Below are positions 48,189-59,296 of a stretch of DNA of 64,000 nucleotides, piece after piece. Position 1 is the stretch's first letter. Every line of letters starts with the position of its first letter. A program made the position numbers and the translations under genes. The notes beneath the pieces are model-generated. The model did no database searches, was not told where the DNA came from, and worked only from the letters and a program-made list of their open reading frames with translations. Origin of the DNA: Melampsora larici-populina 98AG31. Lineage: Eukaryota; Basidiomycota; Pucciniomycetes; Pucciniales; Melampsoraceae. The DNA lies in assembly GCF_000204055.1 (NCBI RefSeq), contig NW_006768766.1, positions 2,403,231 through 2,467,230 on the forward strand. Reading direction: 5' to 3'.

Positions 48189-49771
48189 ATGGAAGCAGCC
48201 GAATTAGCTAACTTGAGAATTCAACAAAGTTATACAAAAGAAAAAAAGATTGGTGAAGGTACTTATGCAAGTGTTTACGAAGGACATGAAAAGAAAACGG
48301 GTAGAAAAGTGGCTATTAAGAAAATCAAAGTAACTATCTAAGAAAACTTTTTACATTCGGCTTTCTAAAATTCATGAGATCGATCTCTAGAGAATGCATA
48401 CTGATTTTGGTTTTTTTTTTGGTTTGGGTTGGGAATAGGCAGGTCAATTTAAAGATGGATTAGATATGTCAGCAATAAGAGAAGTTAAATTTTTACAAGA
48501 ATTAAGTCATCCAAATGTGATCGGAGTAAGTAATAATTCCAATCAATCTCTAGAAAAAGAAACCACCCTTCTGATCTTTCCTTTTTTTTTTATTCAAAAT
48601 AGTTATTAGATGTCTTTTCATCAAAATCAAATCTTAATTTAGTATTAGAATTCTTAGATACCGATTTAGAAGCAGTCATCAAAGATCGTAGTTTAGTTTT
48701 TCAAGCATCAGATATCAAAAGTTGGATGTATATGACCATCAAAGGTCTTGATTTTTGTCATCAGAATTGGATTTTACATCGTGTAAGTCAATCATCATTT
48801 CTTGAAAAAGCCTTTTTGAGGTTTTGAATCTGATTATGATGGGATTTTCTTGTAGGATATGAAACCCAACAATCTTTTGATCGCATCTGATGGTACACTT
48901 AAAATTGCTGATTTCGGATTAGCTCGTGAGTATGCTGATCCAGGAACAAGAATGACGTGTCAAGTAGTAACAAGGTTCGTTTAATCTTTCAACTTTCCAA
49001 ATTCTTTAAATCTTAATTTCAGACTGATTGAATTTGTTTGGGTGGTTTTAGATGGTATAGACCACCCGAATTGCTTTATGGTGCACGTGCTTATTCTGCA
49101 GGAGTTGATATTTGGGCAGCAGGTTGTATCTTTGCCGAATTAATGTTGAGGACTCCTTATTTAGTTGGTGAAAGTGATTTCGATCAATTAAATACAATCT
49201 TTAAAGCACTTGGGACTCCAACTGAACAGGAATGGCCAGTTAAGTTTCTTTCTGTCTGCCAATGTTTGTTATTTAAACAAAAGCTTCGAATAGGGTTATT
49301 GATATTTCGATCTCTTGGATATTATAGGGTCATAAACGTTTAGCAGATTATCTTGAATTTCCTCGTCAACCGAAACAACCGTTAGAATTACTTTTTAGTG
49401 CAGCAGGAGATGACGCAATCCAATTTTTGGAAAAATGTCTAACCTATGATCCACGTAAACGAATCACCTCACGTCAAGTAAATGCTCAAAATCTTCCAAA
49501 ACTGGTTGCCTAGTAAACTGATAAGTTTGTATTTATTTCGCTTTAGGCTCTTAAACATGATTATTTTTTATCTAAACCTTATCCAACTGAACCAAGTAGA
49601 TTACCAAAACCAAAAGGAGCACTTGTTCCTCGTCCAATTGCGCCACAAGATAATACCACTGGAATGACAGCTAAGAAAAGGAAAGGTGCGAATGTGGGAG
49701 CTGGTGAACCTATGGTACTTGATGATGATGATCGAACGAGAAAATTAGCAAGACGTTTAGATTTTGGTTGA
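48189..49771 (+). CDS. KIN28: CDK7-type TFIIH kinase Kin28
   Basis: Seven exons (48189-48329, 48439-48525, 48603-48782, 48856-48974, 49052-49238, 49328-49477, 49547-49771) give 362 residues. The kinase phosphorylates the RNA polymerase II C-terminal domain as part of TFIIH and may act as CDK-activating kinase. Visible motifs: glycine loop [18 protein letters not shown], a PSTAIRE-like helix read as [10 protein letters not shown], catalytic [18 protein letters not shown], and the T-loop [32 protein letters not shown] with LLYG fits CDK7 rather than CDK1. The usual APE triplet reads PPE. The C-terminus has a Kin28-like basic tail (AKKRKG) and ends RRLDFG. Confidence 0.88.
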
Positions 49772-50243
49772 TTTGATTGATGATTGTTTTTGAAAGTATA
49801 TCATTCAAGTTTTCTTCTTTTTTCTCAATTTCATTTTCTTTGGATTGTATTTTTTTATCAATGTCAATCAATAATTCCAATAAGGTTTCCGTATAATGTC
49901 TGAAATCCTCCTTGTTTTATTTCAATCTAATCTGATAATTTATATATAATGTATTTGATACCTGATTTTAAATGATAACCAAAAATACCATAAAATACAT
50001 CTCAATTTTTTTAATAAAGTTGGTTTTGATGCTCATCCATAAGTAAAGAATTTCAAATCCTAATCTTCTCTGAAAGATGAAAAACGTTACAAACAGGATT
50101 GATGACAAGTTTTGAAGAACAAGAATGTCAAAATTGACCAAAAATTTAAATAAAAAAAGTAGTTAAGATTTAAATTGGAATTGAAATGAGGTTTGCTTTG
50201 AAAATTTCAATAAGAAAAGTGAATGGGTGGGTTTCTAAGGATT
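49772..50243. other. Convergent 3' region of KIN28 and P450 genes
   Basis: About 470 AT-rich bases between two stop codons. No gene or clear terminator structure. Confidence 0.5.
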
Positions 50244-52942
50244 TCAAACATTTTTTGATTTAAGTTTGATCAAAAAAGGGGATTCGATTAATAAAAGATA
50301 AGCATCTGTCCAAGATTTTTCAAATCCAATATCATCAAAACCAGGAGCGAATTCAAGATTATAATTGATTAAAATATGAGCTATCACCTGCAATCAAACG
50401 TAAACATGAAGAGATTGTTTGAGTCAGTTTTCATTAAATCTTAATCTTTTGATATGAGAGAAAAGATTATACTCACCAAACGCATTTCCACCATAGCTAA
50501 ATTTTTTGCAACACAAGTTCCAGGTCCGATCATAAAAGGAAAAAATGCTTTTGGATTATGTGGATTAGCAATTGAAGGAGTTTCAATCCAACGTTCAGGC
50601 CAAAAGGATTCAGGTGATTCGAAATAACGTGAATCACGTTGCATTGCCCAATTACTCATTCTAACTTTAGTACCACCTGGTATAAAGATTCCATCGATCA
50701 TCATACCTTCATCTGGTGTAATTCTTTGAATGTTTGCTGGTGAGGGTGGTTGTAATCTCATGGCTTCTTTTATACATGCATCTAAATATGATATTTTTGA
50801 TAAACTTGTGGAACTTAGGTCTGTTGCTTTTGATAGTTCACCTTGGAGTCTTTCCATGTGCTTTGGGGATCGAAGGAGGTATAGAAATAGAGCCACCATG
50901 ACCGTTCTCGTTGTATCTGCTCCTGCGCTGATCAAATTGAATAGTAAAAGAAATGATGAAATCTATCAGTTTTTTTGAAACTTGCGTTTTTTTTGAAAAC
51001 TCATTCAATCTTTTCTATTCATTGATCATATTGTTTCCAACGGTATTCAAACTTACATTATCACTAAAGTGGAATCTGCCACGAGTTCAGAAAAACTGAG
51101 CTTAGTACCTGTTTCTGAATCTTCTCCCAACTTCAAATTTTTTAAACACCCGCCAGACCCAAAAAAGTGGTCAGTGTCTTCGTCTACTTTATTCCAATTC
51201 TTTTTTTGTAGGATAATGTTTGATAGATCTTAAAAACTCACAAGATAATGAAAAACATCAAGTTCAGTAGCTAATCCTTGTTTATAACGACGTAAGAACA
51301 TAGATTTAGTGAATTCTCTAAATTGATCTTGTTGTTTGATCTTTTGATTTGGAAGTTGATTGACTAATGAAGTTAACCATGGTACATTTCTAAGGATTCC
51401 AACTTGTTGAACTACTCTGCCCATATGACTTAAAATCCCATGTTCATCATGTTGATTGATGAGTAAGCTTGTTCCGTCTTTGATTGAGAGTTTAGGGTTA
51501 TAGTCAAACGGGGGTTCTTTAACTTATCATTCGATTGATTTTTTAGATATCAACTTTGGAAACTAACTAACCTCCGAATGCCATATCAGTCATAACTTTT
51601 GGTGACCATTACGTTATAAGACATGGAGAGAGAATATATATGACATTCATCAGTTTTGGGTTATATATGCATTAATTAAATCCGAGTCTCAAGTTCTTGT
51701 AAAGGATGAAGGAAAGTGAAAAGAAACTGTACTAACAATCATAAACAAAGTAACCAAGCTGCAAGCACAGATCCACCGGGGTTTCATCCAATGCATGTTG
51801 ATCCAATACTCCTAATAATTGATCCATTCGAGCTTCGATTGCAGGTAAGTAAGAATGAATAGCTTTAGGTGTGAAAGCTTTATCCCAGCTATGTGATATG
51901 ATCAAAGATATAATCAGAAAGGCGAGAAGCAAGAAAATTGATTAAAGCCAAGCATCTCGAATTAAGACTCATGTTCAACATCACTACAAAGATAAGGAAA
52001 GAAGATACTGACATTCTACGCCTAGTAGCATGGTCGGGCACTAGAATTTCAACAACAAACAGATGCAAGTGTGCAGTTTGATTTCGAAGAATTGTCAACA
52101 ACACATTGTCGAAGAGGGTATTCAAAATCAGATTGATTCTGTTTTGAGAAGTTTTTTTGGAATGTAATATCAATGATACTCAACAAGTCTTTAGAGTCAG
52201 AACACTATCTCCGCCTTGTTTGTCTTTTGTGATTCCGGAATCATAAGATACCCCTTTACTCCATCCTTTGGGACCCATGATGGTCCATAAGGCATTTAAG
52301 CTTACCGTATAGAGCTCATTAGGACCTAAACATAAAACATAATTCAACGTAAAGAAGATGATGAATGATAAATCCAAAGTGGAAAACCCACTTACCAATT
52401 CTTACCCAATCTCCATATTGATCCCCAACTTCTTTCATGGTGAATCGAGTTCTACCAAGATAAGCTTCCCTAAGTAACCAAAATTGACTTATAGCTGCTA
52501 ACTTTGGTCCAGGAAAGTTTTTTAAATCATGCCAAAATTGACGATATAACAAGATTTGAATTCCAAGCAAGAGGTTTAGGAAAGAAATCAGTTCGAAGGC
52601 TATTAAGAAACTTTTGAAAATCAACGTCAGAATCGTCAGAGAGATTCCAAGCGTATAAATGTAAGACGAAAATGTTGGCTCATGACGTCTGAGAACTGCA
52701 TGAGTAGCCTATTTTAAGACATTTCAAACAACAAATAACAGGAATTAAAATCAAAGCATCAGTTAGACGTAGAACTGTGAAGATGTAAGACATCATAGGT
52801 GGAAATAAGCTTGGTGATGTTTAAAATTTGAACTGACTGAGCTCAATGTGACCAGGATGATCAAATGCAACCAGGTGTTTTCAATTAGAATATTATATGA
52901 GAATGACAGATTGAAGGGACTTTTCAATATGGGTTCAAGCAT
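50244..52942 (-). CDS. Cytochrome P450 monooxygenase
   Basis: Ten exons join in frame to about 570 residues: 52942-52838, 52708-52396, 52325-52185, 52040-52013, 51888-51737, 51595-51572, 51522-51242, 51130-51057, 50927-50477 and 50387-50244; two are only 28 and 24 bases. Hydrophobic N-terminal segments (residues ~10-90) anchor it in the endoplasmic reticulum. Then come NFPGPKLAA (proline hinge), the C-helix RRRIWDKAF, the I-helix oxygen-binding motif AGADTTRT (~374-381), the ExxR motif KEAMR (~427-431), FWPERW and the heme loop PFMIGPGTCVAKNLA (Cys ~511). The heme loop deviates from FxxGxRxCxG: Gly replaces Arg and Ala replaces the last Gly. Substrate unknown. The first exon (MLEPILKS) is the least certain. 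Confidence 0.88.
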
Positions 52943-55900
52943 GATCTGTGTTTGAAAGACTTCTTCGAATGATCAAGTTCCGGAAGGAGATGGAAGCTTA
53001 TGATAGATTTGAAAAGGTTTGATACAGAATTTGTGTGCAATGAGAGAAGGAGAAGGATGAGTGAAGAAAAGCTTTATTGCTTATTTAAACTAATTTGTTT
53101 TAACAACTTATCAAAACGTGAATGCGGCTCCGAATTTTCCGCTTCGTAAAACTTCAAACTAAGATATGGCAGGACAAACCCCGATGAATGGCATTTTAAA
53201 ACAATTTCACAAAGATTTAATTCGTGTGACCCTTTTTCCCCTTACAGAAGAAAGAAAGGTCAGAGGAGCTTATTAAACTCTGTCCGAAGCAATGCTTGAG
53301 CTTCTTCGGGCATTGGGCAAGAAAAAAAAACCAAGCTGTATGAGTGGAGGATGGGTTTGAAAAGATGAGGTCATATCGCTAATTAGATGATAAGTTGGAC
53401 TTTGTCTCTCTTGCGTAAAAGTGTTTCGATTGAAGTTAGAGATGCGAGTGGAGTGTGGAGTGAAACCCGAAAATTGCAGGTTTGGACTCGAAAAAAACGA
53501 GTCTACTCCCATGTATGCATGAATTGTTTTCAATGAGAAGCATTGGTGGAAGAAGAAGTAAGTCCAATGCGATGTTGGATACATTTCTGATTTCAAAATC
53601 CTTTAGAAACGGTATCACAGTCACCAGTGCACAGTCAAAGGAAGTCAAAATGAGAAGAGAAGAGAAAAGACAGAAAAAGAAGATCGACCAAACACCGAGG
53701 TGATGGAGTGTGACTTGAGCCACTGAGTCTAGTGTTTACTGATACCCTGGCCCGACCTACGATTGCATCAGCCCTCGTCAACCCAACTCAGCCTGATAGG
53801 TTCCAGAAAAAATCTAAGATCATCGATTCTCTTCAACATATGTGATCGAAGTTTCCCCGATAAGGACCTTGAATTTAGACCAAACGTCATTTTCTAATTT
53901 TAAAACGTGAAAAGGTTTGATAAATTTGAATAATGGAAGTCTATTGAAGTTCATATCTCAAGTATTATTCTACCTCAGCCTCACAGCGGTGAAAGCTTGG
54001 ATCAGTAAGTTAGACCCCGTCTGAACCCCCGCAAAGAAGATCAACAATCTCAAGAGAATGCGTACAAAAATATTGAGGCGTTTAAGATTGAGCGGTGTCA
54101 CGCCGAGGTCAGCTTTCTAAGGAATTTAGTCATCAAAGGAAAGCCGAAAGCAAAAATGGCGCTTTAGAGTCACATGCTGGCGGTATGAAAGAAACCTTTG
54201 AAGATGTGCTAGGATGGGCTTGAGAAGTGCCAAAGGCGTGCTTGATGCCTACCTAAGTCCGATAGTCCGATGAGCGTGAGGAAGTGGGGGGATCCTGACT
54301 CATACCGTACATGGTGAATTTGGTTAATGGAAGTTTGAATGGACAGTTGGAATGCCATAAAAGTTCCTCCAAAGGAGGGAGCTTGGCTCTAGTGAAGTCT
54401 AAGAGATGATGAATTCATTTCAGCAATTGATCTCGTAAATCATTGAGCTGGATGTCGACCAAAAAGTTGGTATCTGATTTATGGTCACGGCGTATCAACT
54501 TCGAAGACCTGTTTATCAGAATTTAGATGTCCAAAAAATATCAAAGTTGACATTATTCAAGAGGATCTGTTCGACCAGCTCGATAGGGGGAATATCTATA
54601 GTCACGAGTCAATCTTTGAGACTTGTTCACTGACTCCCACTCGTCCCAATCTCCATCAAATGCATTTCGATTGATAGAGCTCAGTCGCATTTGCCCTCAG
54701 CGTGAGCTTAGAGTGACTGATTAGCTTCGAGTCATAACGTGGTGCAGCAACGTATATTTTGTGCTGCTCCCTCCACGTCGTTTGACCTGGATGACCTGCC
54801 TGACAAAATATACTTTCATATCTTTGCATATTTATCAAGGTGATTGAGGCTGTGAAGTTTTCCCTGTGCTTGATTGATGTTAATTTCTAGTCTTTCGTTT
54901 CACGTGTGCCAAGAGAATCTCTTAAAACGTATTGAGTTCTCTGATCTCGTGAAGATAAAGCGGTCAGGATAGGAGTCTTCTCAGCTCAGATGCATCGATT
55001 AGAAGGAGATTGTCATCCGATATCGGAGTGTGATACGGTCAAGGTAATCGGGGTTCAAAAAATGCCTAAGATACAACTGTCCTTACATCAAGACGCTACG
55101 CTTCAGAAAGCCCCACCCGAGAAGCATATTCCTAGCAATTTGGTTTTGGAAAAATAAATCTTGAAGGGCTGTGAGGACAAAGGGCATAAGACTTTAGGCA
55201 CTTTTTGGCCGACTTGAAGCCCCGCTATGCGATATTTGCTTAGAAATTTGTGACCATTATCGGCTCGTCACGGTCAGCTGACTCTAGGAAGCCAATGCAT
55301 GTATGCAATCCGTAGTCTCTCAAAGTCTCAAGGATGGTATGCTAGATGGCGATACCCGAGTTGATCTCGTCACAATATAGATCTCACGTAACGGTATCAC
55401 TCGGCTTTCTGAGACTGAAACGAGAATCTTTGAATGAAATAGATCATGACCAATCACTTCCGAGCCTTGGATCTATAGTTTGATGTCGGAGATAGTTGGC
55501 AATCATAAGGTATAATCAATAGTGCACTCGAGGCCAAGACAAGGTGGGATATGCAGATTTTTTCCAAATTGATTCCCACTTGACTCTTGAGCAATTGCTT
55601 TAGGCGATGAGAAGGAAATATCGTTCAAGATCCTGCTGAGCTCGAAGGAGACTTTTAATTGTATATCTCAGTCAATTGCTTCCTTCTGGTGCTCAAATCG
55701 GATCAATATATGTTGGTTTCATGTGGGTTTGAGTTTGAGTTTTTGTCGAATAGGCCTTCAAAAGAAAGCATAAGGTAAACTCAATGAGAGAATTTTAAAC
55801 GGATGAATACAGAGATGAAACCTGATGAAACTGAAAGGTTCAAACAGAAGTGGTAAACTATCATGACGTCATGACTCATGTTTTCAAAGACGGTAAACAG

Positions 55901-56148
55901 AAAGAAAACTATGACGTCAGGGTAAAGAAGACAAATCTTATGCAGCTGTATATCCTGGTAGCATGATATAACAGTCCAGCATCTCCCATTCACATCGTAT
56001 CTGAAGGTGGCTTCTCAAACACTTATGTAGCATACTATTTTCAACAAGCGTAATAACTCATTAGACATCCAAGAATGAAACAAGGATCTACTTATATACA
56101 AACGACGTTCCCACAATGCTGTGGAATACAAACAAAAACATAGCCCAA
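52943..56148. other. 3.2 kb without a supported gene
   Basis: The first 200 bases are the P450 promoter. Short frames near 53273-53723 on both strands lack domains, and the remainder has only scattered stops and no repeats I could define. Local GC is a little higher than in the flanks. A degraded or lineage-specific gene is possible. Confidence 0.45.
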
Positions 56149-57361
56149 TCACCGCTTTTGCAGGACGTATAAGTGAGTAACATAAGGGAATTTGACAGTC
56201 TTCTCATCAATCCATTCTGTAGCAGGGTTTCCAACAATATGATGATCCCACACAGATTTGAGTTCATCCTTAACTTTTTGTTGACCATCAGAATCCAATG
56301 CGGTGATATAACTCTTTGATAAGATCCTAGCTTGAAGACCATCAAGTGTCAAAGGAGTCTGAGTAGTGACTGTTAAAGTAGGTATAGATTCATCAATACT
56401 ATCATCTACGTTTTTCTTTGAATTCGATTTCAATTGGTTAGGAATTTCATCAGGTGGTAAGAGCTTGAAAGATTCCTTGAAGGTTTTGGTTTGGAATAAA
56501 GTTTTCCATAGACCAAGTCTATATTGGGGAGTACCAGCTTCGTGAACTTCGTATGCATCCCTGATCCGCCCCGCCCATTCACAGGCTTCCCGGTCTTTGA
56601 GATTCCTATCGAAATGAACCAAATTCGGTTAGAACGGGTACAAGAATATAGATAAACAAAAGGAATGGCTAGAATCAAAAATCCTCAGTGGACCATACCA
56701 AATCAAAACAAAATAACCCTTGGGCTTCAAAACTCTTGAGACTTCTTTTACACATTTCTCTTGAAAATCAGCATCTGATCCAGTCCAATGCCATGCTTGT
56801 GCAGCTGTTACCATATCAGCGAATTCTGATTGAATGGATTCCATGCAATCAAAAGTACCATGATCACATCCAATTGAAGGTCCTTCTGCAGAGTATGTTT
56901 TAACCGATTGCATGAAACTTTCTCTCATACCAGCCTGTAAGCAAGCAAAAAGTGTTCATATCAATAAGCTTGTTCACATATGATCAGAAGATTTCAGTTA
57001 TCCTCTTTACAGCAGGCTCAATTGCATTCCAATTCTTGATTTGTCCCGGTTTGGCATTAGATAAGATTGCTCGAGTGAAGATCCCAGTTCCTGCTCCAAG
57101 TTCAACTACATTAGCATCATGATCAGGCAAATGCGCGAGGATTCGATTGATAGATTGGAGTGGATAAGTTGGTCTAGCTCGATCGTAAAGACCTGAAGCT
57201 AGATTTTGACAAATGTAGAAATGTTACAGTCAGTCTCTACAACTCAGATTGATGGGTTCTGCATTAGACAACAGAATTGATCAAAGTGAGGCAGAGGTCT
57301 TACCACCGGACTTTGAAAAGGCTTCGTTCGCAAGTGTTTGATGAGCGTTAGAGTCATCCAT
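56149..57361 (-). CDS. SAM-dependent methyltransferase
   Basis: Four exons (57361-57304, 57198-57011, 56934-56699, 56605-56149) join in frame to 312 residues. The class I methyltransferase fold is evident: YDRARPTYP near the N-terminus, motif I VVELGAGTGIFTRAI (residues ~45-59) for SAM binding, an acidic NAIEPA strand, QAWHWTGSDADF, and LKPKGYFVLIWN as a post-I strand. This pattern is that of the fungal/plant Methyltransf_11-type proteins of about 300 residues. The start MDDSNAHQT is followed by FSKSGASGLYDRARP across the first intron. The substrate cannot be told. A charged insert (LKSNSKKNVDDSIDE) lies at about residue 215-235. Confidence 0.85.
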
Positions 57362-57654
57362 AGCTTGATTCTTCAATGATCAACACCGATGTAACGGGCA
57401 AGTGCTTACATTAGACTACTATGTAGAGCAGAGGCGGGCAGAGGCGGGCAGGCCAGCCGCCGAGGCTGAAACCGACAACCGCAATAATGCTTCAATTAAG
57501 ACGAGATGTCTCAGGAGCAGGCCACATCAAGTATGTAGTGCAGGATGAGTGTTGTGACATATTCTTCATGATCACCCTTATCGGGTGAGCTTAATGACAT
57601 GCTCTAAAAATTACGCTCATCAACTCCTATACTAGGGGGTTTCAAGTTGAATAA
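57362..57654. other. Promoter side of the methyltransferase
   Basis: Includes a short direct repeat GGCGGGCAGAGGCGGGCAGG near 57431-57450. No gene. Confidence 0.45.
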
Positions 57655-58052
57655 GGGGTGTCAAGTTCAAATTTTTACATCAAAAAAAATTAAACACGGG
57701 AAAGTTTTTACATTTTGACTGTAAAAAAACTTTGCCGAGTTTTTATGATCACTTGTAGGCCATGATCAAGACTTTTTGGCTTTTTTGCCTTGATTATCCG
57801 CTTGGCAAGGAGAAAACTGTTGGTAACAGGATGCAAGGTTGTCCTTGCATCCACTCTCTAGTCCACCTTTTTCCGAGAGTGAAACAGCCCAGGTGAGGTC
57901 TTCAAATTTGGGTTGTAAACTTACATGTTTACATTTTTACAAGAACGGGATTCATAAAAACTTTCCCGTTTTCGTAAAATTTACGTAAATTTATGCTACG
58001 ACAGGAAATTATTTTACGGTTTTTGCCGTAAAAAAATTGAACTTGACACCCC
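57655..58052. repeat. MITE with GGGGTGTCAAGTTCAA ends
   Basis: The left end GGGGTGTCAAGTTCAAATTT and the complement of the right end (GGGGTGTCAAGTTCAATTTT) match, followed on both sides by TTTTTAC and GTAAA-rich sequence. The element is about 400 bases. Related TTTCAAGTT sequences flank it (57639 and 58061), suggesting nested or tandem relatives. Confidence 0.65.
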
Positions 58053-58060
58053 CTAATAAG

Positions 58061-58430
58061 GGGTTTCAAGTTTAAATCTTTTATATGATTTTTTAAAAAT
58101 TCGGTCAAGTTTTATACGACACTGTAAAACTTTAAACTTGACCGTTTGTAAAAAGCAAGCATGTTGGATGATTATGGTCGTAAAAAGAATCGAAGTGGTG
58201 ACCCAATCGCTCCAAGCTTTGGCAACATTCCCTTCGAAGACAATGACAAGATGGCCTTCTTGACTGATCTCATGTTTGATGAAGTGGGCGATACCATCAT
58301 TGAAAAGGTCAAAAGGTTGACCGGATACTTTTTATAAGCGTAAGTTTACGCTAATTTTAAAACGGGAAACATAAAAAGGGAGTCCGTTTTAAAATTATTT
58401 TACGTAAAATTTATAACATCGTCCAAGTCA
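58061..58430. repeat. Second, related inverted-repeat element with a small ORF
   Basis: TTTCAAGTTTAAATC (58065) is matched in inverted form by GTAAAACTTTAAACTTGACC (58124-58143), and GTAAA/TTTAC motifs continue to about 58420. Between them a 58-codon frame (58161-58337; MLDDYGRKKNRSGDP, PFEDNDKMAFLTDL) has protein-like, charged composition unlike the AT-rich repeat. It might be a captured exon. Confidence 0.45.
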
Positions 58431-59296
58431 CCTGTGGCTACCTGACCCTTAGGGTAATACCCGAGGGAAAACGTGTAATTCCTGGCGGGTAAAGCCCGTC
58501 TCTTCCCTTATAGACTCAAGGACAAGCAGGACGTGTCTCAAGACTCTCTTTTCTCACACATCTCCTTACAAAGACCTATTCGGACGCGTCTACAGCCCCA
58601 GACGTGTCCATAGACAAGTCCTTACCTCCTTACTGCTGAGTCAAACCGGCTGGGCCCTCGTACTCGTCATGTATGTACAACAACAACCCTGATCTACATA
58701 CAAGTAACCTACTCATTCACCCATACCCTCTCAACATTTCTTAAATTTCGATTCGACTTCTCCCAATATTACCTATCTCATGAATCAAACTCTTGCGATA
58801 AACACTTCGCGGTTCAACCCAACACCAACACCCAACCACCTTGAGTACTTTCTTGGATTCCTCAAACCAACCACCACCACCACTCACATCACTCAACTCA
58901 GAATCCTTACATTCAATGAAATCACTTTCGATCTTGATCACACCTATCAGCTTAGCTAGCATCATTCAAATCACACTGCATCAATCCACCTTCCACTGCC
59001 AAATCTCAGTTGTTTGATTGGTCTGAGTTCTTGACTGTAAAGTCATTGACTCCATTGTATCGAAGTCCATCAAACATTTCATATGTACAAACAATGGATT
59101 ACTTTATAATGGAATCAATGACCTTACAGTGAGGCTCGCACGATTGGTCTCACATTTCAACACAACAGAACGACAGCACATGGTAATGTATTTAATTACA
59201 ACTCTTGTCGTCACTATCATCTACAATGAAATCTTCGTTCGGCTGACCAGCGTCTTCTTCAAAATCATCATCAACAAGCAATGTTTGCTCCACAAC
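58431..59296. other. Intergenic downstream of KDZ gene
   Basis: No supported gene. It contains a short inverted repeat (59034-59059 with 59107-59130; ACTGTAAAGTCATTGACTCC and its near complement), a plausible MITE remnant. No clear end of the KDZ element was found. Confidence 0.45.

Noticed and set aside
53273..53723. Small hydrophobic minus-strand frames
   Set aside because: Overlapping frames on both strands with low complexity, no start context or domain.
58560..58700. Possible solo LTR or retroelement end with CAACAACAACCC
   Set aside because: No TG...CA boundary, partner copy, primer-binding site or target duplication could be seen.
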